64,000 nt of DNA from Paraspadella gotoi (Eukaryota > Chaetognatha), in contig CM119264.1 of the NCBI GenBank assembly GCA_051294375.1, forward strand, positions 16,217,245 to 16,281,244, given 5' to 3'. Position 1 is the stretch's first letter. Every line of letters begins with the position of its first letter. The notes under the pieces were generated by a model, which was not told the DNA's origin, did no database searches, and saw only the letters and a list, made by a program, of their open reading frames with translations. The translations under genes and the position numbers were made by a program. Shown piece by piece: positions 1 through 11,195 of this stretch.

Positions 1-333
1 TGCCTGGCCGAGATCAGGCGGACTGCAACAAACAGCGCGTATGATCGTGGAGGCCGAGCTGACTTAGAGGCACGTAAATGGAAGCAATTCTGTGCTGGCC
101 ATGGTAGGTGGCGGGCGAGATTGACAGAAAAGGCCGAGATGGCGGAAAATATCCGAGAGGGTGGTAATCTGCCGATGATTGTCCGGAGCGTCCTGGAAGC
201 GTTGGAGGCGTTGGCATCAACTCCAAGGTTTCCGACGGACGAAGCGTATAGATGCAATAGCCACGCCGATGAACGTGAGAGTCGTGCTGCAGAGACGGGA
301 CCTGATAGCCGCGCTGCATTAAGGACAGTCTGA
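1..333 (+). CDS. 3' end of an unidentified reading frame entering from the left edge
   Basis: Frame 1 is open from the first base to a stop near position 331 (about 110 codons), in a stretch of much higher GC than the AT-rich sequence that follows. The translation is polar and rich in Arg, Glu and Ala, with segments such as ADLEARKWKQFC and IREGGNLPMIVRSVLEALEA. I recognise no domain. The GC content and closeness to a Penelope-like element about 650 bp further on make a mobile-element open reading frame as likely as a host exon. The opposite strand also has a 101-codon open frame here, so the coding strand is not certain. Confidence 0.3.
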   Translation, partial: CLAEIRRTATNSAYDRGGRADLEARKWKQFCAGHGRWRARLTEKAEMAENIREGGNLPMIVRSVLEALEALASTPRFPTDEAYRCNSHADERESRAAETGPDSRAALRTV

Positions 334-429
334 AGCACCGTCAATGGCGGGCGACATTTACTTCGCCGTCAAATCTTGTCTGTGTTGCGGCCGTCCCGAC
401 TGATTCGTTTTCTGTTGTGACTTAGGCCT

Positions 430-974
430 TGACCATTGAGTTTGTCTTCCGTCGCACAAGCGCGTCGCTGCACTTAATAGCGAACTGGTGAGAGTGGAAG
501 GCGTTTTTGTAGTGACCAATTGGAAATTAGTTCGGTAGAGGCGGAACTATTGAAAGAGCGTTAGTGGAGGTTGAACGCTCTCTTGTTTCGTACGGTCCGC
601 CACCAGGAGGGGGGGGGGGCCCCCCCCTTTTTCCACAAAGGGGAACCCCTGATAAAAAATTTGGAAAAATGCCGCTTGTGGGGGGTTGGGCCCAAAGGTT
701 AAAACCGGAAAGAGGCGCCCGAATTTCTTATTGATTTTGCAAGATGACGTCATAAAAGTTATTCATTTCTTCCTCGAATTGATATGTAAAAACGTAAGTT
801 TATAGTCCCATCCAGCGTCTCTATGAATTTATAATATATATATATTATATATTATTTTTAAGAGCATTCGGATTCGCCTCGGAAAAAACTGAGAAAACTT
901 TGTAAAATTATGTTACATGATATTTTAGGTTAAAGCTTCAAAAACATTACCAAAACGTTTTATCAAAAAAGCCA
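430..974. other. spacer with G/C homopolymer block, no gene seen
   Basis: No convincing reading frame. The stretch at about 609-628 is a run of G followed by a run of C, and the next 130 bases are full of short homopolymers, so base calls here may be unreliable. AT dinucleotide repeats lie at 833-856. Confidence 0.5.
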
Positions 975-2340
975 GCAGAGCTTGCCGCCTGAAAGGAGAC
1001 CGGGTTTTGCAACGAGCGTACGCCAACCAATTGGATGATATCATGGCATTGCTGCGGCTCGACCCTGGAAACTGGCGTACTCAGGGTTCGGATTGATCGT
1101 AACTATGCCAGCCTGGTGCTTAGGGAGGCAAGTCACTTCAAAGTCCTCTGGCAAGACTTTTATATGAGGACATGAGTGGAAGCTTTGGCTCTTATTCCGA
1201 TCTCCTGCATGGGGCAAGTGCAGTCCTCTCTGGTATCCGGAAAGCAGACGATACTATTCTGGCCGGAAAGGGGATGCTGCTGATACCCTTTTGACCCATT
1301 GGAACAGCATACGAAGCGATATCAAGTGAACTTGCGAAATAGGAGGAGAAATGTAAAAATTGCCAAATGCCCTCGATGCTATAAAGGCAAAGAGGGTGGC
1401 TCATTAGAATTTTCTGTTCTATCGCAAACCAACACATACGATCATACATTCCTTTCGATTTGTATGCTCCCTGCCTGTCGCACAATGCTTCGCCATGGTC
1501 AGATTCCCTTACCAGAAGAGCTCAGCTGATTTCCGTCAGACCCCCCGACTCCAGGCCCCGCCGAGCTTCGAGCATTCCAAAAGAGCCTTGGCGCCAACTG
1601 TTACCCTCTGTGGCTGTACGAGAAGGCAAGTTCCGGCTTGAACCTGGCTGAGGGGCATGGCCACCTAGGTGGCTGCCCCATAGTAACTTCTAAAGCAAAG
1701 TTCAACCTCCGCCCCCAGGAGGCACGAAACGAGACCTTGCTGCTAGACCGACCGCTGCCCACCACAGCGCAAGTGGAGATAAGCAGAAGCGTCTCAGGAG
1801 AACGTGGGTCATGTCTCCTCCCCTACCACCAGCGATTCACTGAAGAGCACTGGTGGCGGGTTGCTTGCAAATGCAGGGGATCCCAGTGCAGTGATGACCG
1901 CCCGCTGGCTCCCTACTGAAGCAATTGTTAAACCGAAAGACAAATCCCAACCGAAACACAGGAGCCGTCTACTGGTCGTCCTGTGCAGGAAGGGCAACCC
2001 AAAACCCTCACAGCACATAACGTGGGGCGAGACAGGAAAGTCGCTGACAGATCGTTCGAAAGCAGCAGCACAAAGCCATACGGTGACCCATCGGTAGGTC
2101 ATTGACTTAACCGGCCATTGCCGAGCACATCACGGCAATTCTGGCCATTTCGTTCCAGAGAAACTGACTGTCTCGTGCTGTCCCATGACCAAAACTGTTT
2201 TCCAGAGGTATTAGAGAGGCAAATCTATCATCAAAGCTCTCGAACCCTCTTCTGAACCATGATGGAGGACAATTTGACCTCCGCTCCAACTATGATTCGC
2301 TAGTCCAAATGGTGTGGAAAGGCCCAGGAGCCACCCAACC
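975..2340 (+). pseudogene. degenerate Penelope-like retroelement: reverse transcriptase end, linker and GIY-YIG remnant
   Basis: Pieces of a Penelope-like element protein can be followed in order across shifting frames. Around 1305-1400 is a decayed LNSI-SDIK-TCEI-like segment of the RT. At 1420-1530 lie a YRKPTHTD-like segment, then IPFDLYAP, LSHNA and SLTRRAQLIS. At 1565-1640 is the clear string AFQKSLGANCYPLWLYEKA, the AFQKNGYPLWLI motif that follows the RT. From about 1800 the sequence parallels the better preserved GIY-YIG copies at 30.8 and 42.3 kb (KPKDK, GETGKSL, DGGQFDL, YDSL). Frameshifts and stops throughout mean it cannot make a full protein. It runs into the assembly gap at 2341, so the 3' end is unknown. 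Unlike the two later copies it retains RT sequence and lies on the plus strand. Confidence 0.8.
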
Positions 2341-2365
2341 NNNNNNNNNNNNNNNNNNNNNNNNN
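2341..2365. other. assembly gap (25 N)
   Basis: A run of exactly 25 N. The same length recurs at four other places, so it is a placeholder and the true distance is unknown. The sequence just right of it is a second copy of 6719-7441. Confidence 0.99.
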
Positions 2366-3082
2366 TCTATCTTCTTCAATAATTAAAAATTAATTAAGCA
2401 TATTAAGCAGCCAAATTTATCATACATATTGGCAAAAGATTGCTCTTTTGAAAAATCTTTTTGAAAATCATTGCTGTTGATAATGATGGTCTATTACAAT
2501 GAACAAGTTCAAATATAGATAAAAAAAAATTATTATGTAATTCTAGTATCATCATTCATTTGTATATTTTATACTATTCCCAGTTAAAAAATTATTTACT
2601 AATGGGTCTGAAATATTGCTCTTTTTCTGGAGATAATGAATATCTATTGTTAAAGCTCATTATGTATATTCGTAAGGTAACCAAGGCTCCTAACATAACG
2701 CTACTACAATTTTTTATAAGCATTTTTCTGGAATTTTTGTCAGATTTCTTCTTTTCCTGACCTTATTGCCTTTCTTGTAGGTGGTTAACACTCATGGAGA
2801 CACTACCTTAGGTCTCCGAGTACCCAAAAACAACTATAGCTAAAAGATTATGAATCAAATATGGCGACGAGTGAAGTAAAAATGATCATAAGTAGGGTGG
2901 GAAGCAAATTAAGCGTGATCTGTCTCTGCGTCATAAGCGCACGGAAGCATTTAAAGATTATTTTATTACTATATAAACTTGAAAATTTTAATTATCAGCA
3001 GATCCTGACTCTATAATTCTCTTTGTCGGTCCACCCCCTCAATATTGTCGGGCACTAATTTATACATCACGCATAAGCACGT
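2366..3082 (+). repeat. direct copy of 6719-7441 starting at a gap edge
   Basis: From the first base after the gap this matches 6719-7441 nearly base for base; most differences are single-base insertions or deletions (for example GCAGCCAAA against GCAGCCCAAA). Similarity ends near ATTATACATC. Part of the unit (CTCAATATTG, GGGCACTAAT) also occurs inverted near 59525-59610 and in part near 56700, so it belongs to a dispersed repeat family. The copy starting exactly at a gap also allows an assembly overlap that was never merged. Confidence 0.8.
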
Positions 3083-5208
3083 CGAGTCGGACGCGTTCTA
3101 TAATCGCGTGTTCAAGGGAAAAAAATATCTTGTCGAGTTTCTAGGTCAGTAAGGACATGTCGAGAGGAGTGGAGGAGAATTTTGTGCCGTCCAAGGAGAG
3201 CAGTTCGTATTGTGTTCTGGCTGTGTCAAGGATAAGCGCGGATTCGATTTGTGATAGTGGCAGAACAAGAGAAGAATAAGGCGGAGGCCCTTCAGATGCA
3301 ACAGGATGCGGAAGTGCTAGTGTTTACATCTATCTTTTTGTAAGGATATGTCGGCTTCGCGAAGAAAAAAAATTTCGAGCGGATCGAAATTTTTTTCCAG
3401 GCTTTTTTTGGTTCATGACGAAAGCTTGCACCAGTTAGCGCTTAAATACGTTCGCAACTAACGAATGCGTTTGATAGCTTACATGCGTGTTTTTTTGCAT
3501 GGTCTAAAGGTCTGGCTGGAACAAACATAAATCGACCAGAGAATAGCTTGTAGTAGGTATTTAAAGCCATTTTAAAACGGATTACTCCGCGAGCGCGTTT
3601 TCCTGTGGATTTGCTTCTTTTTCGTACTTTACTGTAAAAGTCCTTAAGGAAATTTGTTAGAATTATTACAAGTTTCCTAGCTCTAAAGGACAGATCGCTT
3701 GAAACTCATATTTTCATTAATGCCAAAAAAAAAATATAAATAATGGTCCTCGATACAATATTGAGCATTTATAAAACCGGTCTCTATCGAAAATTGTCCG
3801 TTCATTTGCTATATTTTACAATATTTGCACCTGCATCCCAACAAATAAAGTAAAAGTGTGATTCCAGTATTTGAACTCTAAAAGGTCCTACGGTCTCTTC
3901 CTTTGCGGAACAAAGAAAATTTGGCTAAGGTTCTTGGATATGAAACAAAGCCAGTTAAACATAATTACTACATTTAAGAATTTATGTCAAGTTTAAACTG
4001 CTCCCTCGTCTAGCGCTGATACTAAAAATGAGAACTCGTCCAAAGATACATTTATATTTCAGTTTTGTGTCTTTCGCAAGCGGCTAAGGCTATTTCGCTT
4101 GCCTTTAAAATTATCTCATTAAAAGTCCTAAACCACTGTTTAGTAGCAGGCTTTAAATTTGCCACCTGAAGACGACGTTAATTTTACCATTATTATTTGA
4201 TATATTGGTAGTTCAGTGTTTCTGAACTTCAAATCTGGGGAACAAAGGCGTAGTTTTCATGCGTCTTTCATCGTGAAATTTATTATTTAATGGAGCTGGC
4301 TTTCGCTTTTTTCGCTGTTTTTTCGCTGTTTCCCGTTACTTGTCGGCTCGTTCGTCGCTACTAGTCGCGTCTCGTAAATTCTTACACCGCCTAATCATTC
4401 TAATGCTGATCAGGTCCTCGTTCAAAACCAAATTTCTCGTGTTTTCGTGTCTCAATATCACTTTCTCTCAGTTGGCAGCGCTGTACTGCTGCCATCCAGC
4501 GGCGTAAGCAGCAGCAGCCCTTGCTCCCTCCAAAACTCGAGTTGCCATGGAAATGTGCTCAAACATCAACCTCCCACGTGTTTTTTTTAAGATTATGAAA
4601 TTTATTCGTAAGTATTAATTGGAATGTAAATTTATTTAATATTACTTTTTAATGAAGGTTTCTTAATAAAAATACTTACGTCCGTTTTTTCTGTGAGTCA
4701 GAATCGCGACCATGTTAAAAAATAATATAATAATTTTTCTGCTCGTGAAGACGTCGGCTCATTCGGGATCAGGCCGGACAAGGAAAAAATTCCACCTCAG
4801 AGGCTCATTGGCCGAGGTCCGAGGAAATAGGACAAATCATAACACGCGCGGACAAACTCCAAAGCTTTCGTTTCATAGAAATTTGATAGCGTTTTTTAGT
4901 ATTTACGTTTGAAATAATTTAATGTACAATATTTATCAATGTTATTGCTAGAAACTGCTCAATGTGTATATTGTAATGGTTTACTTGCATTTAGTCAATT
5001 GTTAAATGTAAGTTTGTACATTTTAAACAAACAACGGGGATCAGAGGTAGGGTGAAAGTAACAAATGCTTTCAACCAGCCGTCCGATCGCGATATATATC
5101 AAATTCTGTAACTTTTTCAATTGTCGCTTGTGATTATTACCAGATAATTAACTTTGTTACAATAAAAAGTGCCCCCTTTATGGTGAGCCCGACTTGACGA
5201 TTGTTCAG
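3083..5208. other. non-coding stretch, one perfect hairpin
   Basis: No reading frame I can support. The only notable structure is a perfect inverted repeat at 3366-3396 with arms AAAAAAATTTCGA and TCGAAATTTTTTT around a 5-base loop. A somewhat GC-richer patch at 4480-4570 holds no convincing exon. Confidence 0.5.
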
Positions 5209-5329
5209 GAGCTCACGACGCCACGTTCTCTTCCACCGCGCTGGGCACGGCGTGGTTCATCACATCCGATCAAGGCCACCCGGTTTTCCGCGAGGGCACG
5301 ACTGCCGATTTGGCGGGCATGACGAACAG
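5209..5329 (+). CDS. candidate internal exon, protein unknown
   Basis: A 121-base GC-rich island in AT-rich surroundings. It is bounded by a plausible acceptor (TTGTTCAG) and donor (ACAG then GTAAAA) and is open in one frame between them. The translation contains AHDATFSSTALGTAW followed by FITSDQGHPVFREGTTADL. I do not recognise the family. No partner exon was found within several kilobases, so this could be an isolated exon, a mobile-element fragment or chance. Two other frames are also open over much of it. Confidence 0.25.
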
Positions 5330-5331
5330 GT

Positions 5332-6718
5332 AAAAAACTAGAAGTTCTCTCAAATATAAAATAATGGTTAAGGGACTGTTAGAGAATATGAAAATAAAAT
5401 AAAATTTTTAAAATTTATCTTATTGATAAGACGCAGAGACAGATCCGCTTAATTTCATGTGCACGAAAAAAAATTATCGGTCATTGAATTTTACTTTGTC
5501 TGACCATTTTTATTAACAAGCCATCCCTTTCCTGACAGTTATGCTGCGACAAATAACATGCAAAATATGATTTGGCTAGAATGATACAGTAAAATACAGT
5601 GTAAAAGTTAAAATTTGGACTAGATACTTTATTTCTCTGAATTCTTAAACCATAAGCCATAAACGAGTAAGACGATGGGTACAACTGAAAGTATATGTCT
5701 CTAGCATGATTAAAAATTTTTATTTAGTTTTATTTTTGAAATTTACGGTATCTATACAAATAGGATAAATATAGATACTCCCACTTTTGCCGAAATTTTT
5801 ATTTAACAAAAGATTTGTACTGCGTAGTTCAAATCCTTAGTTCTTCACGATGATAAAAAAAGTTATTTTTTTTGCATAACTTTTAAAATAAAAGAGATAG
5901 CGGATGGTGGGCGAGGTATCAAAGTAAAGCCTTAATCATGGGGCACCTTTCTGAACTAGTTTCTATAAATTTTATCCAAAAATTTTAGACAGGATTTGTT
6001 TTAAAACCTAGTTAAAAGTATAACAGTTTCGGACGTTAAAAATTTTAATGAAGGCATATAAATTTTTTTGTTTTTCTTTCGGTATTTGAAAAAAAGGAAA
6101 GTACTTTAATTACATTTTTGATTACCAATTAAAGCTTTTTTTACTCCATAAATTTACATGTATTTTTTAGTTAAAGTAAAAAAACAAGCAAAATACATAT
6201 AGTAGCATGATAAAATGTTTATTTTTTAAATATGTAAAATTATAAATTAAAAGTTATTTTCAATTTAATATAAACAGTTTTGGTTGTCTACCTTTTTGTT
6301 CTGTGAAAAAATAATCATTTTTCATTTATTTTTAACTGGAAACAAAAAGCTTGACCCACTTGATTTGTTTTATCATATTACGAGTTTTAAAGTAGATATA
6401 GATACAGACATATGTTTTTTAAATTTTATTTTATTTTTAAGTTTTTTTCATTTTTTTATATAAAACATTTAATATTCTCAATTTAAGCAAAGCTTTACTT
6501 CTTTTAAAGGATTTTGGAAAAAAAATATTCGACTTGACCAATGGTCATTCAGAATTTTAGTTTTGCATAAAAATAGAGAATCAAAAAACGAAAAACATCA
6601 GATTGTTCCAAAATCGAATGCCTTGAATCTGATTTTTTTCAAAATGCAAAATTTTGGTTCATAGTCTAGATCTAAAAATTCTGAACACAAAAAATATTTT
6701 TTTTCAAATATTGAATTA
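5332..6718. other. AT-rich spacer, nothing recognised
   Basis: Long poly-A/T tracts, no open frame worth reporting and no repeat structure beyond simple AT richness. Confidence 0.5.
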
Positions 6719-7441
6719 TTCTATCTTCTTCAATAATTAAAAATTAATTAAGCATATTAAGCAGCCCAAATTTATCATACATATTGGCAAAGATTGCTCT
6801 TTTGAAAAATCTTTTTGAAAATCATTTGCTGTTGATTAATTGCATGGTCTATTACAATGAACAAGTTCAAATATAGATAAAAAAAATTATTATGTAATTC
6901 TAGTATCATCAATTCATTTTATATTTTATACTATTCCAGTTAAAAAATTATTTACTAATGGGTCTGAAATTTTGCTCTTTTTCTGGAGATAATGAATATC
7001 TATTGTTAAAGCTCATTATGTATATTCGTAAGCGTAACCAAGAGGCTCCTAACATAACGCTACTACAATTTTTTAAAGCCATTTTCTGAATTTTTGTCAG
7101 ATTTCTTCTTTTCCTGACCTTATTGCCTTCTGTAGGTGTGGTTAACACTCATGAGACAGCTACCTTAGGTCTCCGAGTACCAAAAAACAACTATAGCTAA
7201 AAGATTATGAATCAAATATGGCGACGAGTGAAGGTAAAAATGATCATAAGTAGGTGGGAAGCAAATTAAGCGTGATCGTGTCTCTGCGTCATAAGCGCAC
7301 GGAAGCCATTTAAAGATTATTTTATTACTATATAAACTTGAAAATTTTAATTATCAGCAGATCCTCGACTCTATAATTCTCTTGTGTCGGTCTCCACCCC
7401 CTCAATATTGTTCGGGCACTAATTATACATCCACGCATTAA
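6719..7441 (+). repeat. direct copy of 2366-3082
   Basis: The partner of the gap-edge copy at 2366. Its left boundary lies inside continuous sequence (ATTGAATTATT, then CTATCTTCTTC), so this is the copy whose flank can be trusted. No coding potential. Confidence 0.75.
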
Positions 7442-7690
7442 AACGCGGGTAAATTTTTTCGGCGAACCGAGTAAACAAAAAAGATTACGGACATCTTCTT
7501 TACCGTTTTTTTTTTTTAAATTTAAATTTTTTTTTTCAGGATTCTTTTTTTCTTTATTTTTTTTCCCCGAAATTTTTTTTTTCAAAGGAATTCATTCCTA
7601 AATTACTAAGGGCTTTTATTAAGATAATTCTATAACAAATACCGAAATTGGTTTATTTCTTTAAACGTTGCATTCAAAATTCAGTCATTG

Positions 7691-7861
7691 CTATGGTAAG
7701 AAAGAAAGAGTAAGAGGAGGGTGAAGCAGAAGTAGAAAGACTTCGTCGTCGTCTTGGTCGTTGTATTCGTCATCTTTGTTATCATCGTCGTTTTCGCCTG
7801 AGAGTATTTGAGCTTCCAAACCACCGTCAAACCAGAGGTCATCAGAATATTTCTGGAGAAT
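7691..7861 (-). CDS. candidate 3' terminal exon with acidic tail
   Basis: On the minus strand a good acceptor (ATAAATTTTAG) is followed by 56 open codons and a TAG stop. The translation begins ILQKYSDDLWFDGGLEAQ and then turns strongly acidic (ENDDDNKDDEYNDQDDDE) before a short hydrophobic end. The combination of a short helix-like segment and an Asp-rich tail resembles the protein end at 63887-64000 in character, though I cannot align them with confidence. No upstream exon was identified; trinucleotide-like GTC/GAC runs could produce such a frame by chance. Confidence 0.28.
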   Translation of the reverse strand: MLQKYSDDLWFDGGLEAQILSGENDDDNKDDEYNDQDDDEVFLLLLHPPLTLSFLP

Positions 7862-8180
7862 CTAAAATTTATGATAAAAGTAAAAAAAAAGAAGTAAAAA
7901 CAGTAAATTCTTTCTTTAAGGATTTTCTGTAAAACTGTTCTCATTTCGTGCGGGGGCCATACCGTGAGACATATCCATGAATTTCAGTAACGGAGTTGAA
8001 AGGTCTTTTCATCCTCTTTGAATTCGCCGTATGCGAACGAAAAAATTTGTTCAGGGAAAATCAATTAAAACGAAGAAAAGATCACTGAAATCGCGAATTC
8101 CAACGCGGGTAAACGTTTTAAAAACTATTCCTTTTTTCGCGTTTATACCCAGTTTTATGCGTGATGATCATGTCAGACAT

Positions 8181-8205
8181 NNNNNNNNNNNNNNNNNNNN
8201 NNNNN
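8181..8205. other. assembly gap (25 N)
   Basis: Placeholder run of 25 N. The sequence right of it is a tandem-repeat family found at several other places, so the join is not anchored by unique sequence. Confidence 0.99.
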
Positions 8206-8560
8206 CGAATTATGATAAATTATGCAAAAAAAATGTCTGTCCATCCGTCCGTCCGTCCGTCCGTGCATACCACCTTAGCAAAAAACACCAATTACTCGTG
8301 ATTGGATGGATAGATTTGAATAAAATTTTGTGTGTGGGTAGGGAAGTGTGTGATTGAGCTGGATATGAAGTTTCGATGGAATCGTCCGAGTGGAACAAAC
8401 AAAAAAATATATTTCACGATTTGAACACCAATTACTCATGAGTGGATGGGGCGATTGACTTGAAATTTTGTATTTGGGTAGAAAGGTGTGTGATTAAACT
8501 GGAAATCAAGTTTCGATGGAATCGTTTGAGTAGAAATGAGTTTAAATGGAAAAAAACAAA
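8206..8560 (+). repeat. partial tandem repeat, family also at 15.7, 56.5 and 58.8-59.5 kb
   Basis: Two imperfect units carrying ACACCAATTACTC, GGATGG, AATTTTGT, GGGTAG and GTGTGTGATT, then AGTTTCGATGGAATCG. The left edge has TTATGCAAAA and a (CCGT)n run. The inverted form is present at 56520-56690 and in several tandem units at 58790-59530. Confidence 0.7.
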
Positions 8561-8914
8561 AAACCTGTTTTACTAATTGATTATGCTTCTTTTTTCTTTT
8601 ATATTAAATGTAAATGCAGGATGTATTAATAAATCAAATAATCAATTAGTCAATTAATTAATCAATAATTAATTAATAAGTCAATCAATCAAGTCAATCG
8701 TTATCGGCATTATTCTCATCATCGTCATTGCTTTTGTTGTGGTTTGTGACGAAAAGACCTAAAAACAAACATTTGGGATCAAATTAACTAATTAATTGCC
8801 TAATTAAATAATTAACTTGAATTATTTAATTATTAATTAATTAATTACCGATAATGATCATGGGCAGATCCGACATTGTTTGCTCAAACTTGTTTTTAAT
8901 AGATTTTAAAAGTT

Positions 8915-9090
8915 ATGAAAAGGTTATTAATACAAAATCTTTTTGTTTTATTGATACAAATTTTAAAAAAACATAAAATTCAGCCAATGATGATGATAAT
9001 GTTAAGTGGTTTTTTCTATTTTTAACCATTTTATTGTCAAAATTTTTAAAAAAATTGTAGTACTAACGTTTCATTTAACTTTACAAGCTA
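8915..9090 (+). repeat. dispersed repeat, second copy at 18040-18235
   Basis: Shares AATTCAGCCAATGATGATG, a TTTTTAACCA segment and TTGTAGTACTAAC with 18040-18235, with indel differences. It lies directly in front of the Ty3/gypsy fragment. The intervening 8560-8915 holds only AATTAATT-type low-complexity sequence. Confidence 0.65.
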
Positions 9091-9700
9091 CAAGAATCCG
9101 AGTGGAGTGGACGACGGAACGGACCGTCGCCTTCAACGCCGCCAAAGAAGCTCTCTCCTCCCGCGCCGACCGCTCTCACAGTCGACGCCTCTGTTGTCGC
9201 ACATCGGCGGCGTTTTGGAGCAAAACGTCGGCGGCCATTGGCGTACACTCCGCTTTTTCTCCAAGCCCCTGCAAGAAAAGACAGCAGCGTTATCCTCCTT
9301 ATGATCGGGAACTTCTGGCGGGCCATTTCCGAATACACGACCGATTTCCGCCACATCTCAGGACAAATGCGAACGTTTGAGGATGTCGCGGCGGCGTGGT
9401 CGGCTCAGGACGCCTTACATTTCGCCGCCCTCGCCAAACGACCAGAAGACGGATCCAGACGTTCAGCGCCTCCTCCGGACCGAGAAGACGGCGTTGATTA
9501 CTGAAAGAAGCATCTCTGGACGGCGTCGCAATCATTTACGATCTCGCAACCAGCGTCGCCCGTCCTTGGGTGCCTCGTCAATGGCGCCGGACATTTTTAA
9601 CGCGATCCACACCTGTCTCACCCTGGCATCAAGACGTGCAAGGCGCTGGTCTCTAGAAGATTCGTCTGGCCGCGGAAGCCAGGTACTTTGGGAGTGAATA
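9085..9700 (+). pseudogene. Ty3/gypsy-type pol fragment: RNase H and integrase zinc-finger region
   Basis: A GC-rich island whose three plus frames together read through the end of a retrotransposon RT/RNase H region. In order: WTTERTVAFNAAKEAL (RT connection), then TVDAS and GGVLEQNVGG (first RNase H Asp segment), then RFFSKPLQEK, YPPYDRELLAGHF (ELLA with the RNase H Glu) and HISGQM. After about 9530 comes an H2C2-type integrase leader: WVPRQW, FNAIH, then a shifted frame with the HPGIK-like and RRFVWPR-like pieces. At least three frameshifts separate these, so it is not functional. No LTRs, gag or protease were found around it; it looks like a truncated insertion. The opposite-strand frames here are shadows. 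Confidence 0.75.
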
Positions 9701-9835
9701 AATGAGACTGTGAGAGAGTCTTGATTAAAGACTTGTAGGACCTGCTATGTCATTATCTGTAATAGTGATGGAGGCCTTAAACCATCAAAGCCTGTCCAAA
9801 GTCTGGGGCAAGAAAGTGAAGAGACATGATATTTG
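9700..9835 (+). repeat. dispersed repeat, inverted copies at 17130-17285 and 62540-62745
   Basis: Marked by GCCAGGTACT, GGGAGTGAATAAA, GAGTCTTGATT, TGATGGAGGC and CTGTCCAAAGTC. The other two copies are inverted, and the 52525-52575 stretch in atlastin intron 4 shares only the end (ACTCCCAGAG-ACCTG). It may be the downstream end of the retroelement at 9085-9700 or an independent short element. Confidence 0.65.
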
Positions 9836-9894
9836 TTATGTATTTAGTGACAGAACCGTTCAATGTAAGCAGTCCCTGAGCCTGTGGGATCAGG

Positions 9895-10060
9895 CTGTAA
9901 CACCATGTTACAGGCGGGTTAAGCGCCCCGTCCCTCTTAACTGCCAGACGACCACCGGGCTAGAACCCCGGACCTTTGGGTTGGGAGGCGAATGACTTGC
10001 CTCCGGCACCAATGGCCGCTGATGAACGTCGGCTTGGTGGATTTACTAGATCCACCATCA
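9895..10060 (-). mobile_element. tRNA-derived SINE, family A
   Basis: On the minus strand the sequence resembles a tRNA gene: a GGCCATTGGTGCCGGAGG-like 5' part, an anticodon-arm-like GTCATTCGCCTCCCAA, and a clear RNA polymerase III B box in GGGGTTCTAGCCC. A related copy lies at 11055-11195. The sequence to the right (10060-10835) is AT-rich with nothing else recognised. Confidence 0.6.
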
Positions 10061-10835
10061 TAAAGACATACGCTTATTTATTAAATGTAATTGGATAATT
10101 GTTATATTGGTTGTACCAATTTTATAGGTTCTCCTCCGCGTTATTCACCACACAAATATTCACACGTCAAACCCCTTGATTAAAATCTGACTCAGCTGTG
10201 GAAGGCAGGTAATTTCTGTTGCGTTCCGAATTATGCAAATAACAGATATTTTGTAAAATATGATTAGCATTGTTAATGAGAAAAAAACCGATAATTAAAT
10301 ATATAAAATAAATGAATGTGAATAAGTACTATTTATTTAAGTTTCCTTTCTTTTTCCTCCAGATTTCGTGTTTGTCTGTATCAGAACACAATCGGATGGC
10401 TGTCTCATAGCAAGCATTTTTTATTTTATTGAAGTTATGTATTAATATTATGAAATTAAATATTGTTATTCCTAATTATTTGATATTAATAAATTTACCC
10501 TTAATTTGACTATATATTTGTCAATGTCAGAATTCCTAAGAGACAGTAAATAATCTCATACCCAAGAGTGGGCAATAGAGTGGAGCACTCGAGAAGAAAA
10601 AAATTATTTGAATGATCGAACAAGGATATTTAGCTGTAAAAGAGTATGATTAACTAGTACAAAAAATATTTTGTTCATATTGTTTCAGGAACAGAATAGT
10701 AAAATATAATATATTTGTAATAATATTCTTATTAAAAAAAATTTAAAAATATTTTTTTTTAAACTTTTAATAAAGATTCAGATTCCTCATAAAAAGTTGA
10801 ATTAAAAATATAAAACATGTTATCAAAAATTCTTT

Positions 10836-10945
10836 GCACCCTCAGCAGCAATGAAACGGGTCCTAGGCTTCGAACCAGGCGGTTTAGGGCTGTCCTCACG
10901 CTTCCCGTAGGTAGTGGAGATTGATCCCAGTACCTACTAGTATTG
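10836..10945 (-). mobile_element. tRNA-related SINE, family B, copy 1
   Basis: Minus-strand order: GGTACTGGGATCAATC (B-box-like), ACTACCTACGGGAAGCGTGA, AGCCCTAAACCGCC, GGTTCGAAGCCTAGGACCCG. The same order appears at 46940-47095. The B box is slightly degenerate here. Confidence 0.55.
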
Positions 10946-11054
10946 AGCTGATGTTTTTATGAAAAAAATTACATCTTTGGTTTTAGAATTGAAGAGACAG
11001 TAATAATTGTTATGTGTTAGTGACAGAACCGTTCAATATAAGCAGTCCCTGAGC

Positions 11055-11195
11055 TTCGGATCAGGCTGTAACACCGTGTTACAGGCGGGTTAAGCACCCT
11101 GTCCCTCTTAACTGCAAGGCGACCACCATTGGGAGGCGAATGACTTGCCTCCGGCACCAATGGCCGCTGATGAACGGTTGGTGGATTTTAGTCCA
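11055..11195 (-). mobile_element. tRNA-derived SINE, family A, internally deleted
   Basis: Matches 9895-10060 across GTAACACC-TGTTACAGGCGGG and the GGGAGGCGAATGACTTGCC region, but the block holding the B box is missing. It would therefore lack an internal Pol III promoter element. The surroundings (11196-11795) are AT-rich with nothing recognised. Confidence 0.55.

Noticed and set aside
9081-9535. Minus-strand Arg-rich frames in the GC-rich island
   Set aside because: Plus-strand frames contain RNase H and integrase motifs in the right order; the minus frames are shadows.
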